Source of the DNA: Lunularia cruciata
Taxonomy: Eukaryota > Streptophyta > Marchantiopsida > Lunulariales > Lunulariaceae
Assembly: GCA_948567375.1 (NCBI GenBank)
Contig: OX419761.1
Coordinates: 34,324,243 to 34,388,242, forward strand
DNA length: 64,000 bases
Direction: 5' to 3'
This document shows, piece after piece, positions 48,501-57,573 of this stretch (position 1 is the stretch's first letter; every line of letters begins with the position of its first letter). A program made the position numbers and the translations under genes. Under the pieces are notes generated by a model that saw only the letters and a program-made list of their open reading frames with translations, did no database searches and was not told the DNA's origin.

Positions 48501-49256
48501 TCTACCATCCTCCCATACACGCAAAAGGTGTCTACCCTCCAATCTGAACCGTCTGGCTTGTTGAAGAACACGGTCTCTCTCCTTGGCCCCAACTGTGCCA
48601 CCCACAACACCAGTGCGAAGATAGTCCATCACTAAAACATCATCATGAATGTCTCGCTGAACTGTACCAATATCTTCACTCTCTAGATCTGTGACCTCAA
48701 TAACTCCTCCTGTATGCGCTGAGAGAGATACTACCAAAGTCTTTGCAAATATACACAGAAAGGCCGATGCATGCCAACCTGGCACCATCTCCTCATCTGT
48801 CTCACCATGCCAACGTGCTCCAGTCTGATCCTGCTGGCTGGGACATGGGTTTCTACTCAACCCATCTGCATCACGGTTCACCACTCCAGGTCTGTGAACA
48901 ATCGTGAAATCATACTCCTGTAAAATCAGAGCCCATCGTGCAAGCTTCCCTGAAAGCTTGTCGGACTCCATCAACCACTTCAGCGGCTGATGATCACTGA
49001 TGAGAGTGAAGGGGTTACCAAACAGGTAACATCGGAAATGTGCTACTGCCCAAACTGCTGCCAAGCACTCTCCCTCATATGAACTATACTTTGCCTCCGC
49101 TGAATTGTTGGAGCGACTAGCATAGGCCACCACAAACTCCTTCTCCTCATCATCATGTTGGGTGAGCACCGCTCCAAGCCCCAACATACTCCAATCAGTG
49201 TGAACCTGAAATGGTCGTCTCCTGATCGGTCTCCTCAAAATAGGAGCAGATGTCAA
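48357..49256 (-). CDS. pol: C2 RNase H and integrase N-terminus, 299-codon open segment
   Basis: Open segment in the same frame as RT and integrase. It begins with the RNase H Asp in VHTDWSMLGLGAVL, the Glu in YEGECLAAVWA, the Asp in LISDHQPLKWLM, and HRPGVVNRDADGLSR with the last Asp, so all four RNase H acidic residues are present. It ends in the integrase zinc-binding segment LGHFGVKRT. RNase H removes the RNA strand during cDNA synthesis. It is preceded by a stop just after THEWC (49299). Confidence 0.88.
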   Translation of the reverse strand: MTSAPILRRPIRRRPFQVHTDWSMLGLGAVLTQHDDEEKEFVVAYASRSNNSAEAKYSSYEGECLAAVWAVAHFRCYLFGNPFTLISDHQPLKWLMESDKLSGKLARWALILQEYDFTIVHRPGVVNRDADGLSRNPCPSQQDQTGARWHGETDEEMVPGWHASAFLCIFAKTLVVSLSAHTGGVIEVTDLESEDIGTVQRDIHDDVLVMDYLRTGVVGGTVGAKERDRVLQQARRFRLEGRHLLRVWEDGRVRVVPLPSQRPQLVRHAHEELGHFGVKRTYSLLQSHYWWRGMQTEVQ

Positions 49257-49298
49257 CCTCTCCTTGAGCTCTACAAAAGCTCTCTCCTGCTCATCTCC

Positions 49299-50324
49299 TC
49301 AACACCACTCATGTGTAAGCTTGGTCAGCTTTGTCAAGGCCTTGGCAATGGCACTAAATCCTCTAACATAGCGGCGATAGAAGTTTGCCAACCCAAGGAA
49401 TGCTCGCACTCTGCTCACATCCATAGGCCGAGGAATACGTGCAATAGCCTCCACCTTGGTCTGCTGGACACCAAGTCCTCCGGGGTAGATAGTGTGACCC
49501 AAATACTCAACCTGCTCGTGGAAGAACCTACACTTCCCAGGATGTAGTTTGAGTCCATGAGATCTCAACCTCTCAAACACCTCCAACAACTGTCTCTCAT
49601 GCTCCTCCATAGTAGTGCTATAGACCAAAATGTCATCAATATAACACTGAGCAAAATCCAATCCAGCTAGGATCCTATCCATGACCCTCTGGAACTCAGC
49701 AGGAGTGTTCTTCAACCCAAATGGTAAGAACCTCCACTGATATAACACATCCTTGCCGTGAGGAACAATAGCCCAAAATGCTGTCTTGGACTTATCCTCC
49801 TCCTTGATCGGCAACTGATGATATCCTGCTCGAAGATCCAAAGTACTGAAGACCTTTGCATGCCTAATCGCATCAAAAATCTCCTCCGGTGTAGGCATGG
49901 CATACCGATCAGCCCTGGTCTATCGGTTGATAGGACGGTAATCTCCACACATCCGCCTATCTGTATAGTTGCCATGCATATCCTTCTTGGCTGGCATCAC
50001 TGTTGCTGATGCGTACTCTCCATGTGAAATCTCCACCAAACCAGCCTCAAAAAGGTCACTACTCCGGCTCTGAATCAATGTCCTCTCCATATCACTATAT
50101 CGATAAGGACGTCGGAAAATTGGTGTGTCGCTAGTCAGCTCAATCCGTATACCAGGTCCCTTCAGAGCACCCAAATCCTTCATACTGAAGGCAAAACAAC
50201 TTGTGTGACTCCTCAAGAACCTCCAAACCCTCCGTCTTTCCTTTCCAGTAAGCTTGGGTCCAAGATCTGGCTCCCAAGTATCCTCTGTAACTGTAGTAGG
50301 AGTGGAAGACGTACTGATTGGCTG
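49299..50324 (-). pseudogene. pol: C2 reverse transcriptase, one internal stop
   Basis: 50216-49920 encodes the start (MKDLGALKGPGIRIEL, then MCGDYRPINR), a TAG follows at 49920-49922, and 49299-49898 encodes the fingers, palm and thumb: FSTLDLRAGYHQLP, LPFGLKNTPAEFQRVMD, CYIDDILVYS (catalytic YIDD), VEYLGHTI and LGLANFYRRYV. Length and motifs are complete apart from the TAG, which C1 also has. Ty3/gypsy type. Confidence 0.9.
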
Positions 50325-50327
50325 CTA
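50325..50327 (-). other. TAG in a UAG-CAR-YYA context between methyltransferase and RT (C2)
   Basis: The sense strand reads GTG TAG CAG CCA, the context that allows leaky termination in tobamovirus-like RNAs. It lies at the boundary between the linker after the methyltransferase and RT, in an otherwise open frame, and is shared with C1 (40581-40583). It may instead be a parallel CAG-to-TAG mutation at a CHG site, or an inherited defect. Confidence 0.45.
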
Positions 50328-50664
50328 CACTGGGCCCTTAGGAGCAATAGTGTCATGCTCCCGACCACTAGAGGTCCCAACCTCTGTGTGAAAAACTCCC
50401 TCCACTCTGGCTGCAAGCTCCACACGTCCTCTGGCTGCATCCCATGTGGACCAAGGGTGTAATCCAAGTAGCCCACGCTCACCTGGATGGACTCCAAGTA
50501 GACCACTCTCCCTAGTAGCTACTGGATGTGTCCCAAGAATACCATGTCCACTCGGTCCATTGCCCCCAGCATGTGCCTGAATCGTCTCGATAGGCATAGG
50601 GCTCACAAGTGTCCGAGTGGTGATGCCTATCAAGCACATCCTACGCTGCTCTGCCAAACCAAGG
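50328..50664 (-). pseudogene. pol: C2 linker between methyltransferase and RT
   Basis: In frame with both neighbours. Gly/Pro/His-rich text with HPVATRESGLLGVHPG and GLLGLHPW, a short internal repeat of LLG(V/L)HP. No known domain. Confidence 0.6.
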
Positions 50665-51620
50665 CTCACAATCCAGGTCAAACAGTTCAGGTCCATAGCC
50701 TGACCTAACACCTGACGCCTGGATGCCTCTGACACTGCTGGAACAGCGGTAATACCGGTGCAAAAACCCATTGCCCGCTCTCTCTCATCAGCATTGGGCT
50801 CCACCAATTGCTGTAACTGTGAGTCCCAAACAAGTCCAGGTCCTCCCTCTTGAAAAGCCTGGGAGCCTGGGAAACTCATGAGTATGGGAAATGCAGCTCT
50901 AGGCTGTCCAACTAGGTTCACCACTGCCATAGGTGACCTATCAGCCACTACCACTGTCTGAGACTGACGTCCAGCATCCAAGATATCATCAACAAGAATG
51001 TGGTCTAGTCGCTGAATCCCATCTTAACTACGCTGTAGAACCTCTCTGGGTAAGAGGTTCATCCACCAAAGGCGAAGACGATGAGCCCGTGATCCCACTC
51101 TGGCTGCATCTAACAATACAGCAGGTCCCATCCAAGAATGGACCTGATGTGTACTCGCCACCACTCTAGTGCGAGAATCACCCAACAAAGGAACGTTCTC
51201 CAAAAGGTAAGCTGGGAGAAACAGACTGATGAACCTGGAGATGTCGTAGTATCCGTAACATCTCCCAAAACACACCAGAACAAGGATCCTGAAGACCCAA
51301 ACCACGGCCCGCACGTGTATGTCCCTGACATGGCCATCCAGAAATCACCAAGTGAATAGGCCCATGTCTCTCTAGGTCATGCACCCATAGTAAGGAAATG
51401 TCTCCCGGTAAGGCCTTCTGGTAACCTCTGACTGCTGACATCGATAATAACTCCGGATACCGATAGGCCAAGTGTGCCACATGATGTAGAGAGACTCGCC
51501 TAGTAGTCTCATCTCTCTCTACATACAAGTACCTCTGTACTCAAATACCCGCCTGTAACACCGCAACTAGTCCGGTGCTGATCCCACCAAACAACTCCAA
51601 TAGACATATCCCCTCTACTG
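50665..51620 (-). pseudogene. C2 DNMT3-like DNA (cytosine-5) methyltransferase domain
   Basis: Domain of about 315 residues between protease and RT. Motifs in order: I CLLELFGGISTGLVAVLQ (51583-51600 for LELFGG), II YVERDETTRR, IV VISGWPCQGHTRAG with catalytic Cys codon 51328-51330, EMLRILRHLQ, VI LLENVP (51192-51200), VIII AHRLRLWWMN (51057-51087), LVDDILDAGR, IX ERERAMGF (50763-50786) and X RRQVLGQAMDLN. The ENV, the AHR...W.N and the RQ.LG ending are DNMT3/DRM features. The order I to X is unpermuted, unlike plant DRM and like DNMT3. Expected reaction: methyl transfer from S-adenosylmethionine to cytosine C5. Breaks: TGA 51541-51543, one extra G at 51214-51216 compared with C1, and TAA 51024-51026. 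The frame is shared with protease upstream and RT downstream, so it is part of the polyprotein. Confidence 0.9.
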
Positions 51621-52788
51621 GATACTGCCAAGCAATGAGTGTGGTATCCAAAGGTGTCAAAGCAATCGCCTCTGGAGGCTCATCCTCACACTCATCCCCT
51701 GATGGTACGAAGGCTCCACTCCAAGCCTGCTGCACCAACTGATCTGCATGCTGCTGCAATGCCTCCTCTGAACTCCACAATGGAACATCCAAGGTGGATG
51801 GAACAATCCCACTCGTACTCCATAGCCGAGTGATCTCCTCTGGTACTGGAGTATCCTCCGCATGGGCATTCCCCTCCAACAAGTCACCAGGCCAAGTAAC
51901 TACACCGCTGAAAGCTAAAACTGATGCTGCCATGGTCCCGGACTGTAGTGAGCCAAGACTGCCAATATTGAAGCGTACTGGTAGGCGACATACCCGTCCC
52001 TCACCAGACTGCCAACCAAGTCTATAAGAGGCTGTCTCCTCCCAATAGTCAATGCTGAAACCCATAGGGTATAACACTGCTCCCCCAACTAGCACATCAT
52101 ATGACTCAGCTATCGTCGCAATAGCCTGAGCTCTCACCACCGAGCTATCAGTCGGATGACCAGGCTGAACCTGGACAACAAGCTCCCCACGTGTGATGTA
52201 CTGTGTCGAACCACCACCTAGAGATGTCTGGATCTGACATGGACACCTCTCCACATCGGTCTTCCGTAACTCTAGACCAACAACTGCAGCCTTCCCCAAC
52301 ATAAGGGGCTGCGCACCAGAGTCTAACAAGACTCTCTGTGGTGTATAGACCTTCCCTGAAGGTCCCACTAAACAAAAGATCCCCCTCTGGTTATCCAATA
52401 GGACAACACCAGGTGTAAACCGCGCTCTCTCAAAGGCCGGTCTAGCTGGCAACTCCTCCAGTCTAGCCGTTGCTGCCTGCCATAAACCACTGGTCGCTAA
52501 ACGTATCCCATGCTCCTCAACCAAGTCAGCTCCACTACCAACCACCTCTACTCTAATAGTAGGAACTGCACCATCCCTACTCTCACACATCGTGGCAGCC
52601 AACCGGAACACTGGGGCTGGGTCAACTCCCAATGTAAACATGTCACTGGCTGAAAATAAAGGATGCCGCATAGTCAGCTGAGCCGCCCCCAACATCATAC
52701 TAGACTCAGTTTGTGTAGTAGCAAGTGGCTGACTAGCAAGTACTCCATCACTACCTACCACACCTGCACTAGGACGTCTAGGAACCAT
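51541..52788 (-). CDS. pol: C2 protease segment running into methyltransferase motif I, 415 codons open
   Basis: The longest open frame of C2. After a variable N-terminal part it holds RVLLDSGAQPLMLGKAAVVG with the retropepsin DSGA triad (52312-52323), then YDVLVGGAVLYPMGFSIDYW, matching the C-terminal LG...L...D region of Ty3 proteases. It runs on through DVPLWSSEEALQQHAD into CLLELFGG, methyltransferase motif I, without a stop. This shows directly that the methyltransferase is fused to the element polyprotein. The start at 52788 is only the first Met after a C2-specific TAG near 52861 (CAG in C1). Confidence 0.88.
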   Translation of the reverse strand: MVPRRPSAGVVGSDGVLASQPLATTQTESSMMLGAAQLTMRHPLFSASDMFTLGVDPAPVFRLAATMCESRDGAVPTIRVEVVGSGADLVEEHGIRLATSGLWQAATARLEELPARPAFERARFTPGVVLLDNQRGIFCLVGPSGKVYTPQRVLLDSGAQPLMLGKAAVVGLELRKTDVERCPCQIQTSLGGGSTQYITRGELVVQVQPGHPTDSSVVRAQAIATIAESYDVLVGGAVLYPMGFSIDYWEETASYRLGWQSGEGRVCRLPVRFNIGSLGSLQSGTMAASVLAFSGVVTWPGDLLEGNAHAEDTPVPEEITRLWSTSGIVPSTLDVPLWSSEEALQQHADQLVQQAWSGAFVPSGDECEDEPPEAIALTPLDTTLIAWQYPVEGICLLELFGGISTGLVAVLQAGI

Positions 52789-53154
52789 GGATGTCGTCTG
52801 TAATGCCTCAGATAGCGTGAAAGATTGGGGAAGTCTGACCTGTCTCCCAACCTCTCCTCTCTATGGGTCCAACTCCACTGATGCTCCTCTAGGCTCTGGA
52901 GCACGTACTGCACTCCTAGTCACTGCTGGAGATGCATCCACCTGTGCTGCTCCACACATGAAGTCCAAAGTATCTCTATCACCAGCATATGAGGTGGAAG
53001 CCTTAGCACCCGAATCTGATCTCCTCTGAGCAATAGCCATACTAGCCAATCTCTGCTCCAACTGCTCAATCCGAGTAGCTATAGCTGTGTCAGAAGTAAG
53101 GGCAGGTACTGCACCCCTACTAGGTGTAGATCCTCTACCACCACCTCTACCACC

Positions 53155-54577
53155 TCATCCTCCATGAACTGGAGCTCCTCTACTACCTGCCATAGCAGCC
53201 CTACCACTCCGTAACTCCGGGTGTAGGTCAAAACACCGGTCACTAGTGTGACCAAATCTGTGGCAGTGCTCACACTGCCTCTGTGCTGGCTGAGATGCAC
53301 CAGAGGTATCAGGTCCGCTGCCCTGAGTACACTCTCTCCTATGGTGAGGTCCACCACAAGTCCAACAAGCAACACCACCATTCATTGGCTGCTGCTGACC
53401 CAAAAATGAGGGTAAGGGTCTAACTCCACTATGCCCTCCACTCGCTCCATAGGATCTAGGCTGTCCACCCTGTCCTTGAAAACCAACTAGGCGTGGTGCA
53501 CTCTGCTGCACTCTAGAAGAAGTCACAACCATGGATGAGGTCTCTCTACCAAATCCAGCTGTCACCACTCTCTCCTCCACCATGTTGAGCTCAATACGCT
53601 CAGCCAAACCAAAGACTACTGCCAAAGTGGGCGAAGTAGCCTGCAACAACGTAGCATCACGAACTCTACGTCGCAACTCCTTGTCCAGTATCCCATACCA
53701 AAACTAGACGGCCTGGGCCTCAGTAACTCCCTGAGTGAAACTGATCAGCAGCCTCATGCGAGTGTATGCGTAGGCTCTCTCCAGCCTTCCGTTGGAACTC
53801 CTACAAGCTCCTCAGCTTGTCAGTCCGCACTCCCTGGTAGTTCTGCCTCAAACATAGGAAGAACTCCACCATGGGGTTAAACCCCGGTACCACACCACCT
53901 CCTGCAGCGGTACCTCCACTCGTAGTAGCACTATCTCCAGCTAGTGCACCTCCACTAGCTCCACCAACACTACTCGAGCTAGAACTCGTGGGTACAGCCG
54001 ACCTACTCTTGGCCACCAAACCTGAAGTGATGGAGACATAGTGTAGAGACCAATACTGTCTCCATAACTCAATCTCCTCCAAATGAGCTCTCTTGAACTC
54101 ATGGTACTCGTCCATCGGTGGACCCTCCAAGTGCTGAAACAACCCCTTCCATGCCATGAAGGGTGTGAACAAAGTCGGGTTCCGCATCTGCTGTAGATCA
54201 CACCAATTATCGAACTCTTGGATGAAGTCATCCAACTCAATGGTACCCACTGTACCAGAGTAACGCCTAGGGCCTTTGGAGGCCCCATAAATCTCGTCCA
54301 TGTCCCACAACAACGGTGCGGACACACCAAGTGCACTCTCAATTGAATCAGCTCTTGTGTCGAACTCCAACTCAGAGTCAATCTCCTCCCTCACTGGGAC
54401 CTGAGATACAGGCTGATACCAAGCACCACTCCGAGTAAACCCATTGCGTACTGCAGGGCTAACTCCTCTGGAATCTCCAAAGAACTCTGTTGTGACTACG
54501 TAACCACAATAGCAAACCCGAACCACCAACTGCAACCGCAAGTACCCCACCAAGTGCCAACACCAACTAAACACCAC
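53155..54577 (-). pseudogene. gag: C2 gag, frame-broken, with two zinc knuckles
   Basis: 53801-54577 is the N-terminal part: ELDDFIQEFDNWC, LFTPFMAWKGLFQHLEG and WRQYWSLHYVSIT, then FLCLRQNYQGVRTDKLRSL before a TAG. 53155-53676, in another frame, carries LAERIELNMVEERV and two knuckles, CWTCGGPHHRREC and CEHCHRFGHTSDRC (the latter CX2CX4HX4C). The frame change falls near 53770; C1 differs there by about 10 nt. It ends at a TGA (53155-53157) shared with C1. Gag forms the particle and the knuckles bind RNA. Confidence 0.85.
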
Positions 54578-55820
54578 CCACTAATGTAACTCTAACCAAG
54601 ATAACTACACTAGGGGAAAGGCAACCTGTAACCTACTATCATAACACGCACTCTCACGGTCTGCAGGTCATCACTTCCTGCCTCACCGGAGAGAAACAAA
54701 GGTAGTCTGACTGGTCATCACTCCAGCCTCACCACCGAGAGCACACCAGAGCACCAACGCTCAAAAGTCAAGGCACCTCACACAAACGTGGTGCACAAAC
54801 AGGAAGTAGAGAATGGAGGGGATCCAATCACAAGAAATCTAAATGAAAACCCTCCATCTCATAACACAACACGGGACTGACTCTGCCACCATTTGGCATT
54901 TGACATAAGAGTAGTTCGTATCTAAGTCCTAAGCTACCAGGATCACCAAGAATGGGATCAAACTGCCTCTCCTAGCCAAAGCTACATGTGTATAGATAAC
55001 AGTGGCGCAGTCACTAGGACAACAAGTGAGGGTGGACCAGTTGGCTAGGGCACCAGTCTAAGAACAAGAGATCTAGGGGTCAAACCCTGTTGCGCACAAT
55101 CTAGCAGGAAAGGCAGATTTTGCCAACCAATGACCAAGATCTACTCTAAACTAGCTAGTCTCACGCCAGCAAGCTGGCTTGCTGGCCCTTCTAGGCCTTC
55201 GTAGCCTCTCATAGCCCACAGCCCTATGCCTCGAAGCCTCTAAACGCCCAAATGAGGCCTTTCTTGTTGCCACTTCGAACCTCCTCCAAAATTAGCGAAA
55301 CTTCTCCAAATCTGCGAAACTCCTCCAAACTAGCAAAACTTCTCCAAATCTGGCCAAACAGCGAAACTCCTCCAATTCTGGCCCAAAATCTGACGTAAAT
55401 CTGACATAAAATCTGACGTAAACCCTAAAGATGGATGTCCGCCAAATCCCTTGCTAACTTTCCACTCGAGCCAAATTGACAAAACGGGTTTTTCCAAATC
55501 ACAATTTCATGAGAAGAGCTTTCCAACTCCACCTTCAATTTCACTTTCTGAGCCCAACTCGCAGCAAATTGGTCCTGCCTTCCCCTCCTGAGCTCAAAAT
55601 CACAACATTGCTAAAAAATTGCTCCTTCTTTGCTCAAAATTTGGCCAGTGCTTCCGCACACCGTCCGCCTAACTGCCAAATTTGCATCAACTACACGAGC
55701 TTCTGCACACTAGGGAAACACAGAACTTGAATCGAGCTACCACGATCCACCGAGCTTGGAGATACCACCAACACTCAACGTTCCTGCACCCGATTTCCCC
55801 CTGACTTCACTTCTCTGATG
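54578..55820 (-). promoter_or_regulatory. C2 untranslated leader
   Basis: About 1.24 kb between the 5' repeat and gag, no ORF. It contains CTCCTCCAAA-type simple repeats near 55260-55380 and TGACGTAA/TGACATAA words repeated three times at 55388-55422, like bZIP (TGACG) sites. No exact primer-binding site: the bases after repeat B (CATCAGAGAAG) share ATCAGAG with the initiator Met tRNA site but lack the TGG. Confidence 0.5.
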
Positions 55821-56259
55821 TAATCAGATTGCTTAACAGTCTACACTCAACTCAACTCAGATCAGTACTTGATCTATCACTCTATAAACTGGGCACTGAT
55901 TACAGTCAAGCCACACCCACTCAAGCATAGAGAATCCAGGTGACGCTCGCCGGCCTCTGTCCACCATAGCCAGGAACTCGAAGGCTCAACATCAGAGAAG
56001 TGAGCTCTCTGGAGCTCACTTCGAAACTATACCCCTTGGACTCGAGCTAGCCCTGAAACCCTAACGGTCCTGCTGATGGCACACTTGACGGTGCAAATGG
56101 TGCAAAGTGACGGTGGGCCCCACCGTGAAGTCAGTACCCCGAACACCAAATCAGATTGTCGGAAAGTAGTCCCTGAGAAACTACTAGAATAACTCTAACT
56201 ACCATCACTGGAACTCCAGTGTCCGAGCAGCTAGATGCGGAACTACAAATGGCGTGACA
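55821..56259 (-). repeat. C2 repeat B, 5' copy (439 bp)
   Basis: Runs from TAATCAGATTG to GGCGTGACA; 10 bp shorter than the 3' copy (CCAACAACTG missing) and about 4% divergent. No A repeat is present at this end. Confidence 0.9.
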
Positions 56260-56462
56260 ACTCTCATGGTCCCATTGACGGTACACTCGACAGTGCAAAC
56301 GGTGCAAAGTGATGATGGGCCCCACCATGAAGTCAGTACCCTGAACACAAAATTTGACGGTCAAAAAGTAGTCTATGGGAAATTGCTAAAATACCTCTAA
56401 CTACTATGACTGCAACTCTAGTGTTTGAGCAATCTAAATGCGACACTACAAATGGCGTGACA
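56260..56462 (-). repeat. C1 5' terminal repeat B, second part
   Basis: Continues the B repeat interrupted at 46383. It shares the decayed style of C1 (AAATTTGACGGTCAAAAAG, GTCTATGGGAAATTGCTAAAAT) and ends at GGCGTGACA, the same terminus as C2. Confidence 0.85.
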
Positions 56463-56619
56463 AAATCTTCCTCTAGGAAACTTAGAGTAGTATGGGTGAG
56501 ATACTATTGGAAAGATCTCAATGAGATAAACAAGAAGGGAAGGGAAGGGAAGGAAATAGAAGGAGGGAGAGGTGTTAAAGGAAACACCTATTGTCCCAAA
56601 GGAAAATAAATTTCTAATT

Positions 56620-56822
56620 TTCAAGGCCTAATTCTTTTGCATAGGCCTCCAAACTTGACTTTGAGGTTTTTAGGGTATTTTTTACCTCTGTCTCATTAGT
56701 GGAAGTACTCTTTTAGTGACACCTCCATCTGATCTATGTAGACCATTTTGTATAACATCTCTACAAATATTACCAAGCTAATTTCCACCTTTAGATAATA
56801 TGTCTAGCTAATGGTATTACAC
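56620..56822. repeat. Dispersed repeat, copy 2 (partner at 15405-15610)
   Basis: See copy 1; same orientation and order of blocks. Confidence 0.7.
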
Positions 56823-57480
56823 TATGCTCATGAGAGGTGGAGGAAAATCTTAGTGCTGGATGTTTGTTGTCTTATGGACCTTATGTGGGATAGTAGTCCA
56901 CTCTTCACTAAATGGTGTGACCTGGTCTCGCAATATGGATGGTCATATTATAGAGTTGGGAGTGTGTTTAGATATGTTTTGCATCAAGGAGTTAAAGAGC
57001 TTATGGAGTATTATGTGCATTTTTTTAGATGATCATCGGGAAGGATGGTATTAGGACAAAGTTAGAGCACTTGCTCTGGTCCATGTTGGAGGAGGGTTTC
57101 TTACCATGTGGAGTACACCCTAGAGATTGCCTCATGGCCTTGTTTAGTGATCATGATAGGTACATGGAGCCATGGAGAAAGTATTTGGTTAGACCTTATG
57201 CTTCATTTATTGCTTTAGGTTTATCATTGAAAGATGTACTCATAAGTGATAATGTGATGCTTCCTTATTGTGGGAACCATCTCTGTGGAATTATCCACCC
57301 TCCTTGCTTCACTCTTTCTTACATGTAATTAGTCAATGCAGATCCTTCATTACTAGATATCTTGATTGCCCCGCTAGATAGATTTTGGACCAACCCTCAC
57401 TCTATTATAGAGTTCCTCAGCAAGGAGTGGACATCAATCTGACTTAGAGACTGGAGTGCAGATCCATACAAGTCTTTAGC
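56811..57480 (+). pseudogene. Unidentified decayed ORF, interrupted by element D
   Basis: Two overlapping open pieces, 56811-57032 (HYAHERWRKILVLDVCCLMD, WCDLVSQYGWSYYRVGSVFR) and 57029-57328 (LLWSMLEEGFLPCGVHPRD, PWRKYLVRPYASFIALGLS), differ by a frameshift. The text continues to 57480 and resumes after D at 62963 (SSYMPLGMGMYVV). The end of this segment is related to 26780-27120. Protein-like composition, but no motif I recognise; probably an old transposon ORF. Confidence 0.45.
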
Positions 57481-57485
57481 TACAT
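57481..57485. repeat. Element D target-site duplication, left (TACAT)
   Basis: Identical to 62963-62967; 5 bp as usual for Ty3/gypsy integrases. Confidence 0.95.
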
Positions 57486-57555
57486 TGTAACAATATGGAG
57501 TTTAGTGACGAAGTTAGTTGAGCTTACGAAGTAGAGAATAAGACAAAATAGCCTA

Positions 57556-57573
57556 GAATATTCTAGAAGCTTC
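57556..57573 (+). promoter_or_regulatory. Heat-shock-element-like array in D LTR
   Basis: GAATATTCTAGAAGCTTC has four alternating GAA and TTC units with exact 2-nt spacing, the full heat-shock-factor site. It lies 140 bp upstream of the TATA box. Three-unit versions remain in element A (10017-10029) and element B (1085-1097). Heat induction is an inference. Confidence 0.6.

Larger units (their letters stand above)
46384..56259 (-). mobile_element. Element C2: Ty3/gypsy retrotransposon with DNMT3-like methyltransferase and PHD finger
   Basis: 9876-bp minus-strand element inserted in the 5' repeat of C1. Its outer ends read TGTCGTGCG and GGCGTGACA on the plus strand, giving TGTC...GACA termini. 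Flanks ACCCT (46380-46384, T shared) and ACTCT (56260-56264) look like a 5-bp target duplication with one change. Sense order: repeat B, leader, gag with two zinc knuckles, protease, methyltransferase, RT, RNase H, integrase, PHD finger, PPT, then A-B-A. The two B copies differ at roughly 4% of sites plus a 10-bp deletion. All domains are complete in length but carry scattered stops and at least one frameshift, so it is recent but not autonomous. Confidence 0.92.

Noticed and set aside
49155-49547. Plus-strand 130-codon ORF and similar long plus-strand ORFs in 47.9-53.0 kb
   Set aside because: They are antisense shadows of the C2 pol and gag frames and have no motif of their own.
50665-51620. 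Methyltransferase as a separate host DRM or DNMT3 gene lying under the element
   Set aside because: The protease frame runs without a stop into motif I, the C-terminal part shares the RT frame, there are no introns, and C1 has the same arrangement.
46384-56259. Classification of C2 as a DIRS-order element because of its split repeats and methyltransferase
   Set aside because: The integrase has a DDE triad and a zinc-binding region, there is no tyrosine recombinase motif, and the methyltransferase has the cytosine PCQ/ENV motifs rather than the N6-adenine type seen in DIRS elements. Only the repeat layout is DIRS-like.
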